Source of the DNA: Scilla litardierei
Taxonomy: Eukaryota; Streptophyta; Magnoliopsida; Asparagales; Asparagaceae
DNA length: 64,000 nt
NCBI GenBank assembly: GCA_030789695.1
Contig: CM061139.1
Location: 201,287,641-201,351,640 of the forward strand
Direction: 5' to 3'
Below, piece after piece: positions 41,818 to 54,061 of this stretch. A model generated the notes under the pieces. That model worked only from the letters and a program-made list of their open reading frames with translations. It had not been told where the DNA came from and did not search any database. A program made the translations under genes and the position numbers. Every line of letters begins with the position of its first letter. Position 1 is the first letter of the stretch.

Positions 41818-43290
41818 TGTTGGATATTGGCCAATTAGCCTAATATTGTTTTGATGATGATCACCACTTTATGTAGTTGCTAATGACTCTACATGTTTTA
41901 GTCTCATATTTATATTTGATTATCTTGATGAGGAGACAACGCATTAGGTGTGGGATGATGTTTCAAGGCTCTGGAGCAAATGCTTGCATGAAGAGTATTG
42001 GACTTCAAATGTAATTTTACATTTTCTTCATGCATTTTGCGTTTCTTTATAAAATATTTGTTAAGCTTTGAATAGAAGCGTGCGCGGGCGCGCGCACATA
42101 CACACTCATATGCATCATTTTCATCTTAAGGTATATTAGAAATCATCTAGAACACATCCCATTTGATCACATGCTCAAAACACTCTTTATAAAATATTTA
42201 GAGTAGGATCAAACATCTGGTATAGATGCACCAGATGTCTTAGTATAGCCGACTATCAGCCATGAGATAGCCAACTATCCCTCTGGATAGCCGACTATCT
42301 GGGTTAAACGGCTAATTTAATTAAAAAACATGATTTACTCTATATAATCGTTTTTAGTCGTTGGAGGATGGTTTTATGGACTCGATTTGAAATGTTTTCA
42401 ACCTCTGTAAATACAAGAGAGTTTAAAATTATTTCATATCAACTCTTGAGAAATTTTTAAATATTTTTCAAGTATTTTTCAAAGCTCTCCCTTTTGGCCA
42501 TTGTTCTTAAAGTTTTTGTCCTGAATGTTTATAATCTTTTTGTTCATTTTGTTGGCCTCAAAACTTGGTTTGATCTCTGATTTTAAGCTCTATCTTTAGA
42601 GATTTCAGATTCAAGTTCTTCTCTTTTGATCTATTGTACTTGACTTGCATATTTTAAGATCAAAAATTTTGATTTTCCTTATAGCCACATAAAAACACAA
42701 AAGCTCCAACATTTGGCTATAGGATCAAAGTATGTAACAAATTATCATCCACAAAGGTTTGTAAGCCTTAAGGAATGCGTTTTGGTAAGTTGATCGGTAA
42801 GGTATTGTGTTGTATTCTCTTATGAAAGGGGTGTAACAAGTTATCCAAAGGGATAATCGGCTATCTCATGGCCGATAGTCGGATATCCTAAGATGTCTGG
42901 TGCATCGATACCAGACGCCTGATCCTGCTCTAAATACACTATAAAGAGTGTTTTGAGCATATGATCAAATGGGATGATTTCTAATATACCTTAAGCTGGA
43001 AATGATGCACATGAGTGTGTGTGTGCGCGCATCTATTCAAGGCTTAACAAATATTCTATAAAGAAACGCAAATTACATGAAGGAAATGTAAAATTACATT
43101 TGAAGTCCAATACTCTTCATGCAAGCTTTTGCTCCATAGCCTTGAAACATCATCCCACACCTAATGCTTTGTCTCCTTATAAAGATAATCAAATATTAAC
43201 ATGAGACTAATACATGTAGAGTCATTAGCAACTACATAATGTGGTAATCATCGTCAAAACAATAATGGACTAATTGGCCGATATCCAACA
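41818..43290. repeat. Inverted pair of SIRE-like LTR copies (1473-bp hairpin-forming repeat)
   Basis: 41818-42289 (plus strand) and 43290-42843 (minus strand) are diverged copies of one LTR start. Both begin TGTTGGATAT and share TAATGACTCTACATG, GTGTGGGATGATGTTTCAAGG and CACTCTTTATA. Between them 553 bp (42290-42842) continue the first copy, with a TATATAAT promoter box near 42340. The outer ends are LTR starts, so the two copies point at each other. Confidence 0.88.
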
Positions 43291-43826
43291 GCTAGATCTT
43301 GGCCAAGCTTAGGGCTGAAGCAATCCCAGTGAGCTGGTTTCCTAGTTGCACCCTGGTGGGCCGTATGATCAAAATCAAACGGTGATCCTTGATTGCTTGA
43401 AGAAGAAGAGATGATTTTATGACTTCGAAGGTTATAAATAGAGCATCCGCGTATCCTCTCTACATACACACAGAAATACAAGTTTTATACATCAATCTCT
43501 TGCTCTAGATATCTTATTCTTAGGGTTCATCTGTTGATTCTCACGTTTGTACTGATCATTCTTTATAACTGAGAAACGATCTTATTACATTTCTAATGCA
43601 CGAATCTAGTACATATTATTGGATATATTCATTATGGGCATGCTAGATTCAACAAAGAGAGTTGGTGGGATTCATGTTTTTTTCCGGCTTATTATCGGGT
43701 GGTCATTTTGTGGTGTTTTCTTGTATATGTATCTTCAAAAAGGTTTTTTGCAACGTTTTCTTCAATCCCTTCTTTAAAAAAAGTGTGCAAGTTCCTTAAA
43801 CTTCTATTTTGAAAAGGGTTATTTTC
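43291..43826. other. Unclassified DNA, target of the Tekay element
   Basis: 43295-43490 resembles 36525-36720. No gene was found. The last bases up to 43831 include the ACTAA target. Confidence 0.4.
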
Positions 43827-43831
43827 ACTAA

Positions 43832-45861
43832 TGTAACGCCCCAATCTCGTAGCGGAAGACTTAAATAACTCATCAAAAGGGTGCGTAACAGCGGCGACGC
43901 GCATACAAGGATGAACCCGTACACGTGTCAAGCCTCAGTGGTCATTACAAATATGCATCCAACTACATACGAACCAAAAAGTTTCACTAAGAAGCCCAGG
44001 CAAATATTACATTACAGATGTCTAACCAAGTACATCATACAATACATAGTTCTAAAACCAACAAGACAAAACAAAACATCTCCATATGGCATCTTAGCGT
44101 ACTTAGCACAAAATTTCAACTTCACTTGGTGTCAACTTGTTGCTCCTACCCGCTCCAATGGACAAGCTAAGTGGCATCTGAAATGGTTTTAAATAAAACC
44201 ATGGGGTAAGCTACACGGCTTAGTGAGTACAAAATTCTCACTTAAAAAAATTTAATAGGCATAAGAGCATACATTTAGAGAAAAATGCATTGAAATAACT
44301 ATACTACTTGAAACTGTATCAATTGAATTTATATATAAATAATATAAATAATATATAAACATGCCAATGACCTTTTTTTTACCTTTCCATATATGCAAAA
44401 AGTACTTAACCCAAAGAACAATAAAACAAAATTCTTTTCTTTTCTTTTGTAAACTTTCTCAAATGTCCACTAAGGCTACGAATTATGGCCCAGTAGCATG
44501 GGAATGCACAAGGCAACAGAAAACAAATAACCATTCATTAGTCGCCCGGGGACAGTGTACCAACTCACATGTACAAAGATGAGACTCTAGAGGTGGCCCC
44601 CACCATGCATGTGGTGTGGCACTTAGCTCTCATTATTTGACCGAAGGCCACAATTTAAACAGGTACACTCAATATCATATGACAAGCAGTATATTAAACA
44701 GTTCATTCCATAATGGACAGATGAAATTCATGGTATTTCACAAAATTTTCGCTCAATAACTATAATCGAAGTAATGTACATCATGACAATCACATGGTTT
44801 TGAATAATGTTTTTATTCATTTTTTTAATAAAAGCAAGATAATCAATAAACACAATAGTTCATTCAACATTTTGTATTAAAATTATTTCAGTAAGAAAGT
44901 TGTACTCACCTTGTAGTGGTCAATCAAGAAGTGTTTTCAGTGACACACGATGTATGATACCTAAAATAATAACAATTCGATCCTTGGTATTGTTTAATCA
45001 AGGTTCATACAATTGCACACTTATATACTTTTTATGAAGGGCCTTTCTACAATGTTTTAGGAAGTCCATGAGTCCTCAAAATAAGTCTTAAAATTATAGG
45101 GGCTGTCTGCAATTTGCAGAATTGTATGCAACACATAAATTTGGTATTGATTGTAAAATTCTGTTTACAAACAGAACCCAGTTTTGGGTTTTTATGCAAA
45201 AATTCGGGCCTAAAACAGTTTGGACAGAATTTGGGCTAAAATGAAATTAACACCTTCTTCCTCCCACAACCATTTGCTCACCCAACCCAACTATTTGGGT
45301 TTGGGGGGGGGTAGCCTCCCTAGGCGGTGCCCCGGGTTGGTCATCGGACCAAGGTGGTCGGCGGCGCTGACGGCCGGCGGCGGTTCAGACCAGTTTTTTT
45401 TTGAAATCAATACTCATGCATCAACTTTACAAGAAAAATCCAAGATTTTAAAGTTCCAATCTCTTGATAGAATCCATTATTCATCCTAAATGGAATTTAG
45501 AGAAGAACTCAAGGAGATAAAGAAACAAAAAAAATTATACCTTTCTCTATCTTTTCTTCTAACTGTGTTTCTCTTTGCAATCTTCCCCTCTTCTCTGTTG
45601 CTTCTGATTCTTCTCTGATTCTTTCTTTCCCCTTCTTTTTTTTTCTTCGTGTATGAAGTTGCTGGTGTGTGAAGGCAAAGGGGAAAATGGGTTTGATAAT
45701 TACTCTCTCTCTCTCTCTCATCTCTCTCTTCATTGCCCCACAAAAGGCCATGTGTCCCCTATTTCCAACTGTTGGCTTCCCCTATAAACAGGTGTCAACA
45801 AATAATGGCATACATTTATTATTATTATTATTATTATTATTAAAATAGAGAGGCTATTACA
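43832..45861 (-). repeat. 3' LTR of the Tekay-type element (2030 bp)
   Basis: Plus-strand ends are TGTAACGCCCC and GAGGCTATTACA. The 103-residue plus-strand frame in it (43881-44192) is simply part of the LTR and recurs in the other LTR. CT and ATT microsatellites lie near its inner end (45700-45845). Confidence 0.92.
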
Positions 45862-45872
45862 TCATCCTCCCC
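45862..45872 (-). other. Polypurine tract of the Tekay-type element
   Basis: On the minus strand GGGGAGGATGA lies directly against the 3' LTR. Confidence 0.8.
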
Positions 45873-45907
45873 AAATAAAAAGTTTCGTCCTCGAAACTTC
45901 ACATACC

Positions 45908-47104
45908 TTAATCTGTGAAAAGTTCAGGATACTTCTCTCGCATGCTTTCCTCAAGTTCCCAAGTGGCTTCCCTCTCTGAATGATTTCGCCATTTGACTTT
46001 CACGTACCTAATAGTGCGCTTCCTTAAAATCTGCTCTTTCTGATCCACTATACGTTCGGGTTTCTCCTCGTAATTTAGATTTTCCTTTAGCTTCAATGGT
46101 TCCAGTTCAACGACTTCATTAGGATCCCGCGTAAATTTCCTTAACATAGAAACATGAAAAACGTCATGCACTCCTGCTAATGATGGTGGTAATGCTAGTC
46201 TGTAAGCCACTTGACCAATCTTCTCCAATATCTCAAAGGGGCCGACAAACCTCGGGCTTAGTTTTCCATGAATTCCAAACCTCCTTACTCCACGAGTAGG
46301 AGAGACCTTTAACAGCACATGGTCGCCTTCTTGGAATTCCAATTCTCTTCTTCTTCGATCTGCATTACTCTTTTGTCTGCTCTGAGCAATTCGGAGGTGT
46401 TCTCTTACTTGTTGAATCTTATCTAGAGCTTGTTGTACTAATTCTGGACCAAGAAGTTTCCTTTCGCCCACATCATCCCAATGAATAGGAGATCTACATT
46501 TACGTCCATATAAAAGTTTGTACGGTGCCGCCTTAATACTTGCATGATAACTATTGTTATACGCGAATTCTGCTAAGGGCAAGTAATCCTCCCATGGTCC
46601 TTTTAGATCAAGTACACAACATCGCAACATATCTTCCAAAGTTTGAATTGTTCGCTCTGACTGACCATCTGTCTCAGGGTGATATGCTGAACTAAACCCA
46701 AGTTTTGTCTGTAGAGCTCGGTGTGCACTTTTCCAGTATTCAGATGTGAATCTACTATCTCGATCTAAAACTATAGACAACGGCACCCCATGCAATCTTA
46801 TGATCTCATTAATATAGAGTTTGGTTAACTTTTCCATGGAAAATCGTAAATTGATGGGCAGAAAATGTGCTGATTTAGTTAATCGATCGACTATTACCCA
46901 TATAGTGTCATTTCCTTTAGCAGATCTTGGTAATCCTGTGATAAAGTCCATGGTGATCTTCTCCCATTTCCACATCGGTATATCCAAATTTTGAAGTAAT
47001 CCGGCCGGTCTCTAATGTTCAGCTTTTACTTGTTAACATATAATACACTGAGAGACGTATTTTGCAATTTCTCTCTTCATATTGATCCACCAGTAAAAGG
47101 GTTT
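45908..47104 (-). pseudogene. Tekay integrase core and chromodomain
   Basis: A 359-residue open frame (46987-45908) holds the integrase core: the Asp of MDFITGLPRSAKG, the Asp of IVLDRDSRFTSEYWK and the Glu of GQSERTIQTLE. The GPF region follows (FVGPFEILEKIGQVAYRLALP), then a chromodomain (IRYVKVKWRNHSEREATWELE). The upstream part of the domain (47104-46990; FYWWINMKREIAKYV..C) is interrupted by TAG at 47012-47014, where the family has a sense codon. The zinc-finger start lies beyond the nested solo LTR, at 50395 onward. Confidence 0.85.
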
Positions 47105-47109
47105 TAAAT

Positions 47110-50100
47110 TGTAATGGCCCAAAGGGTCATATACGTTAGGGCATATCTTTTGTGCGATATATAGTGTATGTGTGTTTGAATACGTGTGTAGTATGTATAA
47201 TAATGGTAGTGCCTATTGGTTGTCATATCGGTATGTCCTGTATTATATTAATATGTTGTCTTGATATGATAAAGGTATTGATATATGGATGGCTAATGGA
47301 GGGCACATGATTGCTTGACGTATGCTTGTAGTAGTGTGTATACCCTTGTATGCTTATATGGGGTGTGTAGTGTGTGTATTGATGTATTACTATGTGTGCA
47401 TTGTATATTAGCGGTGATGATAAGGGTTGTAATAAAGACGTGCTATTAGTAGTAGTAGGAGGGTTAGATATTATTATTAGTATTATTGGATTTCTTTGAT
47501 ATGTAGTGTAGTGTGTTAATGGTATTGTAGTATGGTAATATATAGTAGTATTAAGATTGTGATTGTGATTATTACTATCATTATTTATTAGTATTTTTAC
47601 ATTTTATGTGTAATGGCAACTTGGTACTTATGGGTGTAATTAGAAGAGGCTATGTATTAGGAAGTGAGTTAGTGTAGGTGGGGTTAAGTGTGAAAAAGGT
47701 TGTAGTTAGTGGCATTTTTGTAATTGGTGGGGAGTGTGTGTGTGTAGTAGGAGTGTAAGGTAATGGCATACTTGTAATTAGGTATAGGTGTGTGTGCAAA
47801 GTAAGATGAAAAGTGTAAGGAATGGCAAACTAGTAAATAAGTGATTTTCTAGAAGAGAGATCTTTTATTTAAATTATTCTTTTCTTTCTTTAATTTATTC
47901 TTTCATTTTTTTTCTACACTCTTCTCCTTCTTTCCTTTTCTTTTATTTTCATTTTTGTCATACTCTCTCTCCCCCTCACCTTCCTCATATGGCCGAACCC
48001 AAAAGGAAAGAAAAAAAAGGAAAGAAAAGAAAAAAAGAAAGAAAAGAAAGGGAAGGATCAAAAAGGAAAGAGAAGAAGAGGAAAGGAGGAATGAATGGAG
48101 CTAAAAGAGGAAGTTTGGAGGAGAAGAATCAAGCTTCATATTAGGTAGGATCCCCTACTTGTGAAGTAAATTTTAATTTGGATTGTTGTATTAGTTGTAG
48201 GACTAATTAGTGGGATTCTAGTTGAATTCCTAATGAAAGTTAACATCTTTCTTAATCTTTATGTCATAATTGTGCTAAAAGTGAAGTTTTTCATAGCTTT
48301 GCTAACTAAAGTTAGTATCTTTGAAATTATCTTGATATCCCTCCATGTATCTTAGTTAAGTTTAATTGTTGAAATGTTTGTAATACCAATTAGTTCATGG
48401 TAGCATGTAAATTTGTAATTTTAATTAAGAGCCCACTTAAAGCTAACACCTCTCTTAAGTAACATGCCAAATTTTTGCCAAAGGTGGGAGCTTTCATGGT
48501 TTTCTTCATTTAAGCTAGCATTCTCCTTATTAAAATATGTTTATGGCAATGAGTTAAGATTTCATTAGCATTAAAGCCTTGGATTGAATTAGCTTGTTAA
48601 TTAGAATGGTATTAGCTTCATGCAATTCCCATTAGCTTTCATAAAGGTTGCATATTTGTATAGCATTGCTTAAGCTTCCATATTTGTGTAGAATTGGCTT
48701 TCATGCAATTCCCATTAATTTATAAATGTGATAGTTTAAAGGTGTAATTGCTTAATCTTGCAACTAAATGTGGGTATAGCTAAGTAGTTTACAAAATGGG
48801 TATTACTTAAGCTTGCATTTTATTGGTTGCATTTGCAAGATTCAATTTTTAATGGCTAATGATGTTTCATGGAAAATGGTTAATGTTGTTTCATGAAAAA
48901 TGTTTCATGGTGCAAGTGAGCCCAAATGAAGTTGTGTTTATGTTTGGGAGAATGGTTTATGTTAATGGAGGATGGTGTTGTGAAAAGTTGCAAGGGAATC
49001 ATAATCATATTCCTTTTGTTTAAAGATTGCATTTGTTGGAAGTGGGTTGCTAAAGCAAGGTGTCCTTCATGAAATGGCTAAATGATTTGAAAATGTGGGT
49101 TGTTTCAATAAGGCCAAGGGCCAGTTGGAATAAAGAAAGGAGATGTTGTTGTGGTTGTTCTATCATTCATGGAACCTTGATGTTGCTTGCTCATTCTTTA
49201 ATTCCAATGCATACCCTAATGTCGTTTAGCTTTGTAGTTCCTTATGTCACTTTTATGCAACCCTAATGTCGTTCAAATGCTACTTCAATGCATACTTCAC
49301 CTTTTAATTTTAATGCATACTTATGTTGTATGCTTCAAGTTCCAATATGCCACCGTAATGTTGTAATCAAAATTTAAATGCAATATGGATATGTTGCCTT
49401 GTTGTAACATGCAAATCTAATATGATGGCTTGTTGTTTCCTTTATGTCACTTTTATGTCACCTTGATGTAAGTTTAAATACGATGCTCTAAATGTTGCAT
49501 GCTAGTTTGCTTGATTTAAAAATTAATAAATTATAGGGTTGTCTCGGTCTGCTACATGGCAGGTGAGCACCCTAGAATGGGGTTGGGGGAGACCTGAGTA
49601 CCAGGTAGGCATATGGGATGGACTGCTGAGTTTGGGGACCACTCCTGACGAGCCCTCAGAGGCGGGGAGTAGGTTGGTTTTTGGTTGAGTTGGTTGAGTT
49701 GGTGAACGGCTTCTTTTGTAAGAGCTTGTCTCGGGAAGTCGTAGCATTCCACCCACATTACCGGGTGAGGTCCATGCCCGTATGTTTACTCGATACCCAA
49801 GATTCCAAATGAAAATACTTAATTACTTAAATGCTTTATACTTGTGATTGTAGTTCCTTTCTCTTAATGCATGCCGCAAATGTAGTTCTTTTCTTTACTG
49901 CATATTGTAATTCGGATTCCTTTCTTGTGTGATCAAAAACAACATTCCCTAAATTAATATTTACCTACACGAGTGGGGTTTCCTACTTGGACACGCGTTG
50001 ACGTGCTCCAATTTGTGGTTTCAGGTGGATTGGAGTTGGGGCAGCTGGTAGGAGGCTTGGAGTTGTGTGAGTTTGGGGTGTGGGGTGGGAGTGAGATGAG

Positions 50101-50389
50101 CATGAGGGAATTTGTACTCTTGGGTTCTTTTCGGGATTGAGCTGTTTCGTTGTACAGATGTATATGAGTTGATGTATAAAATATTGATGTATGATAACAG
50201 GGTTTCTTTGGTTTGTTACTGTTGCTTCTGTATTCTCTTGGATGTCAGGTTGTTTTTATGTTGGATGTCTATGTGGAACACTACATGTACTATCCCAGCA
50301 GTGCGCAGTGGACCTGCATTGTGTTTGTATCTCGTACTTCCCTTCGTAACACTTGCTGCTCAGGGTATCCTGGTGAGCGGGTCGTTACA
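47110..50389 (+). mobile_element. Solo LTR of a Tekay-like element (3280 bp) nested in integrase
   Basis: Begins TGTAATGGCCC and ends GGGTCGTTACA, with a perfect 5-bp duplication TAAAT at 47105-47109 and 50390-50394. The TG...CA ends and the terminal wording resemble Tekay/Del LTRs (compare TGTAACGCCCC of the host element), but the rest is different. No coding frame, primer site or second LTR lies inside, so a solo LTR is the simplest reading. A purine-rich stretch (48000-48120) precedes a possible splice-donor-like AGGTAGGATCC near 48143. Strand is nominal. Confidence 0.8.
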
Positions 50390-50394
50390 TAAAT

Positions 50395-50938
50395 CCTTGT
50401 ACATCTTAGTTCCTCCAGGGTGCATAGCATAAATTGATTGGTGAGCCTCTTTTAAGATTCTTCTTTTCAATTCCGGGATGTTTGGGACACAAATTCTGTT
50501 TCCAAATCTCAAGGAACTATCACCATGCACTACAAATCCTGGTTTACATCCTGTTCTCATGTCTTCAATGATTTTCTGTAGTTTGGGATCTTCAGTTTGG
50601 CGGACCTTTATTTCTTCCACTAACGAGGGTTGCACCATATTATTTGCCAACAATGCTTGAGTATGATGAGATCTAATTTCGACTCCCATACGGTCCAAGT
50701 CTCTTAGTATGCATCCCTGAGATGTTAAAAGGCACGCCAAGTTATTAGCACTCTTACGGCTAAGGGCATCTGCGACTACATTTGCCTTACCCGGATGGTA
50801 ATTTATTGATAAATCATAATCCTTTAATAGTTCTAGCCATCTCATTTGCCTCAAATTCAATTCCTTCTGAGTGAAGATATACTTCAGACTTTTGTGATCT
50901 GTATAAATTTCACATCGTACACCATAAAGATAATGCCT
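50395..50938 (-). pseudogene. Tekay RNase H end and integrase zinc finger
   Basis: After the TAG at 50939-50941 the same frame continues through the end of RNase H ([37 protein letters not shown]). It goes on to the integrase HHCC finger start ([22 protein letters not shown]), where the solo LTR cuts in. The two His of the finger are present here; the Cys pair is on the other side of the insertion. Confidence 0.85.
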
Positions 50939-52426
50939 CTAAATTTTAAGTGCGAAGACTACCGCTGCCAGTTCCAGATCATGTGTTGGGTAGTTCTCCT
51001 CATATGGCTTCAATTGCCTGGATGCGTAGGCTACGACTCTTCCATTTTGCATAAGTACACAACCCAACCCTTTCCTTGAAGCATCACTGAAGATTGTAAA
51101 TCCTGCATCTCCCGATGGTATGGTTAATACGGGTGCTGATACCAATCTTTGTTTTAATTCTTTGAAGCCCCATTCACACTCCTCTGTCCAGTCAAATTTG
51201 ACCCCTTTTCTAACAAGACGGGTCAGCGAGGAGGCAATTCTTGAGAATCCTTCTACAAACCTCCTGTAAAACCCAGCCAGACCCAGAAAACTACGAATCT
51301 CCGAGACAGTAGTAGGTCTTTTCCAATTAACTATAGCTTCGACCTTCATAGGGTCTACAACGATTCCATCTTTGGATATGACATGACCAAGAAATGAAAC
51401 GCTCTCCAACCAGAATTCACACTTCTTAAGCTTTGCAAATAACTTCTCACTTCTTAAGGCCTGTAGTACACACTTCAAATGTTCTGCATGCTGCTCTTTG
51501 TTTCTCGAATATACTAAAATGTCATCAATGAAAACTACTACAAAATGATCCAAATATGGTTTGAACACTCTATTCATAAGGTCCATGAAAGCAGCAGGTG
51601 CGTTCGTCAATCCGAACGGTAACACTAGAAATTCATAATGACCATAACGGGTACGAAATGCAGTTTTTGGAACATCATCCGCCTTACTCTTCAATTGATA
51701 GTAGCCAGACCTCAAATCAATCTTTGAGAACACTTGAGCTCCTTGCAACTGATCAAATAAATCATCAATCCTTGGTAACGGATACTTGTTTTTTATTGTC
51801 ATATGATTTAACTCTCTGTAGTCAATGCACAAGCGAAAACTCCCGTCCTTCTTTCTCACAAACAACACTGGCGCACCCCATGGTGACACACTAGGTCTGA
51901 TAAAGCCCTTATCTAAAAGCTCTTGCAATTGCTCTTTCAGTTCCTTTAATTCTGCTGGGGCCATTCGATATGGTGCCTTGGAAATAGGGCCTGTGCCAGG
52001 TACTAGATCAATGGAAAACTCAATATCTCTATCTGGAGGCATCCCAGGAAGTTCTTCAGGAAATACATCGGGGAAATCTCGAACAATAGGGATATCCTCA
52101 AGACTCACCTTTCCCTCGTCTTTCAATTCCTTTATAGAAGCTAGATAAGCATAGCATCCAGCCTTCAACAGGCGGAAAGCTCTTAGGGTGGAGATTATTT
52201 GTAAAGGTTCACGAGCTCTACTGCTCTCAAAACAAAATTCAGACTTTCCAGGTAATCTAAATAGCACCTTCTTTTCATGACATAAGATGGAAGCATGATT
52301 TGCAGAAAGCCAATCCATCCCCAAAATGATGTCAAAGTCATGCATCTCTAGTAAAACTAGATTCACTGGAAACTCCTCGTCTACAATCTTAATTTTACCC
52401 TTGTATCCTTTATTTGATATCAACAT
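50939..52426 (-). CDS. Tekay protease end, reverse transcriptase and RNase H (495 residues)
   Basis: An open frame with the protease end ([17 protein letters not shown]), then RT. RT has [50 protein letters not shown], and [18 protein letters not shown] with the catalytic Asp pair near 51520. RNase H begins [15 protein letters not shown]. The frame ends at a TAG (50939-50941) within RNase H although homologous sequence continues in frame. At its start a C6 run (52431-52436, G6 in the coding sense) separates it from the gag-protease frame by one base. The apparent ATG is internal to the polyprotein. Confidence 0.88.
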   Translation of the reverse strand: MLISNKGYKGKIKIVDEEFPVNLVLLEMHDFDIILGMDWLSANHASILCHEKKVLFRLPGKSEFCFESSRAREPLQIISTLRAFRLLKAGCYAYLASIKELKDEGKVSLEDIPIVRDFPDVFPEELPGMPPDRDIEFSIDLVPGTGPISKAPYRMAPAELKELKEQLQELLDKGFIRPSVSPWGAPVLFVRKKDGSFRLCIDYRELNHMTIKNKYPLPRIDDLFDQLQGAQVFSKIDLRSGYYQLKSKADDVPKTAFRTRYGHYEFLVLPFGLTNAPAAFMDLMNRVFKPYLDHFVVVFIDDILVYSRNKEQHAEHLKCVLQALRSEKLFAKLKKCEFWLESVSFLGHVISKDGIVVDPMKVEAIVNWKRPTTVSEIRSFLGLAGFYRRFVEGFSRIASSLTRLVRKGVKFDWTEECEWGFKELKQRLVSAPVLTIPSGDAGFTIFSDASRKGLGCVLMQNGRVVAYASRQLKPYEENYPTHDLELAAVVFALKI

Positions 52427-52427
52427 A

Positions 52428-53744
52428 CTACCCCCCAGGTGTACTAACTACCAACTCTTGAGTTAATGTGTCACATGGTAAACGATTCCTTATAGTGAAC
52501 TGTGCGACAATAAAAGAATGAGAGGCTCCAGAATCAAATAATACTCGGGCTTTTGTCGATGAAAAAGAGATGTTACCAGATACTACGTCATTGTTAGCTT
52601 GAGCCTCCTGCTCGGTCAGGGAGTACACTCTGGCTTTAGCTTGAGGTTTTTGATTTGATCCACTGGACTGCCCGGTATGGGATGTTTTCTGAGATTGTCT
52701 CATCATAGGACAATCCGAAATCCGGTGATCCTTCTGGCCACATCTCAAACATGCACCTGAAACCCTCCAACAATTCTTCTCGTCATGGCCAGTCTTGCCA
52801 CATACCTTACACTTCACCGTCGTCTGAACTGAGTTGGGTCCCTCCTTACGTGCCACATGTGGTTTCTTGCTTTGCCAGTTTCCTTTATAACCTTCATTTC
52901 CCCCAAACCGAAACCGCTTCTTAGAATGATCCCCTCCAATTTCTTTCTTTGATCTTGTATCAATTTCATTCTTCTCAATAACCAGGGCTTTCTTTAATAC
53001 AGCTGCATACGTGCGAAGTTCAAAGGAGCTGACATCTCTTCTAAGTTCAGGTCGGATCCCTTCTTCAAAACGACGAGCTCGTTGTTCTTCATCGGCAACA
53101 AGATGCGAAGCGAACTTGGAAAGACAAGTGAATTCCTCTTCGTATTCCGCAACACTCATCTTGCCTTGTTCCAAGTTTCGAAATTCTTGCTCCTTCTGTT
53201 TTCGAACTGTCTGTGGAAAGTATTTCTCATAAAAAATCTTCTTGAAATTTTCCCATGACATGTCATAAACCTTGTCTCCCAAAGTCCTCTCCTGGAGCTG
53301 CCACCAACCATAAGCACGCCCTTTTAACATGAAAACAGCATATCCGACCTTCTCATTATCTGGGCATTTCATGTATGTAAATGCTTTTTCTATCTCAGAG
53401 ATCCAATGCTCCGCTATCATTGGGTCAGTACTACCTTCAAAAGTAGGTGGGGTCAGCCTTTTGAACTCAGCCATGCCACTTCTCAACTTGGGTTGATCAT
53501 TTCCTTGCATGGGTTGGATTCGATCAATCTGGTCTTGTTGTCTCTGGATGATATTGGTTATTCCTTGTAGCAGTTGGATAACAACATTCGTCTCCATCTG
53601 ATTTTGTCCCGAACTTTGTCCTTGGTCAGTGCGAGATCCCATTGTTTGGTTGATGGTCTGATTTAGGTCAATCCCTTGATTCAGAGGAATATCACCGTTA
53701 CCATCAACCATCCTATACATGGAAAAGAAATAACAAATTTTCAA
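52428..53744 (-). CDS. Tekay gag with zinc knuckles and protease start (438 residues)
   Basis: The protein starts near [18 protein letters not shown] (the ATG 11 codons downstream of the first Met is the likelier start). It has a coiled-coil-like [21 protein letters not shown]. The retrotransposon gag domain follows ([46 protein letters not shown]). There are two zinc knuckles, [14 protein letters not shown] and [14 protein letters not shown], near residues 310-350. The protease active site is [12 protein letters not shown] near residue 410. It forms the particle and binds RNA. The frame runs into a stop just after a G6 run. Confidence 0.9.
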   Translation of the reverse strand: MKICYFFSMYRMVDGNGDIPLNQGIDLNQTINQTMGSRTDQGQSSGQNQMETNVVIQLLQGITNIIQRQQDQIDRIQPMQGNDQPKLRSGMAEFKRLTPPTFEGSTDPMIAEHWISEIEKAFTYMKCPDNEKVGYAVFMLKGRAYGWWQLQERTLGDKVYDMSWENFKKIFYEKYFPQTVRKQKEQEFRNLEQGKMSVAEYEEEFTCLSKFASHLVADEEQRARRFEEGIRPELRRDVSSFELRTYAAVLKKALVIEKNEIDTRSKKEIGGDHSKKRFRFGGNEGYKGNWQSKKPHVARKEGPNSVQTTVKCKVCGKTGHDEKNCWRVSGACLRCGQKDHRISDCPMMRQSQKTSHTGQSSGSNQKPQAKARVYSLTEQEAQANNDVVSGNISFSSTKARVLFDSGASHSFIVAQFTIRNRLPCDTLTQELVVSTPGG

Positions 53745-53873
53745 TTATACTTATGACCAAAATTGTTCAATTGCCAAAAATGGTTACATGATTCATTCTG
53801 ATTTTTGTAACATACAATGTTTTACTATTATAATCAGATCAGTCTCAATCACCAAGAAATTTCTTTCATCGGT

Positions 53874-53876
<3 letters not shown>

Positions 53877-53926
<50 letters not shown>
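53877..53926. repeat. (TA)n microsatellite, about 25 units
   Basis: An uninterrupted AT run between the extra acidic ORF and gag of the Tekay-type element. Confidence 0.95.
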
Positions 53927-53929
<3 letters not shown>

Positions 53930-54061
53930 TTTCCATTAGATGTATTCTTACATACAAACATTTGTAGGTAGTACATCAAAAATTCTGTAAATGATAGTTC
54001 AATCATCCTCTTACAAAAGGTCCACAAAAAGTTTCCAAAAGTATATACTACCCTTCTTGTA

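Noticed and set aside
43881..44192. 103-residue plus-strand frame, repeated at 55019-55330
   Set aside because: It lies in both LTRs of the Tekay element and recurs only because the LTRs are copies. There is no domain and the start codon is not conserved in context.
49523..49758. Minus-strand frames in the 3.3-kb solo LTR
   Set aside because: They are short, overlapping and without motifs, and the LTR is otherwise non-coding.
53877..53926. TA run as a replication origin or promoter
   Set aside because: It is a plain microsatellite inside a retrotransposon leader, with nothing else to support a function.
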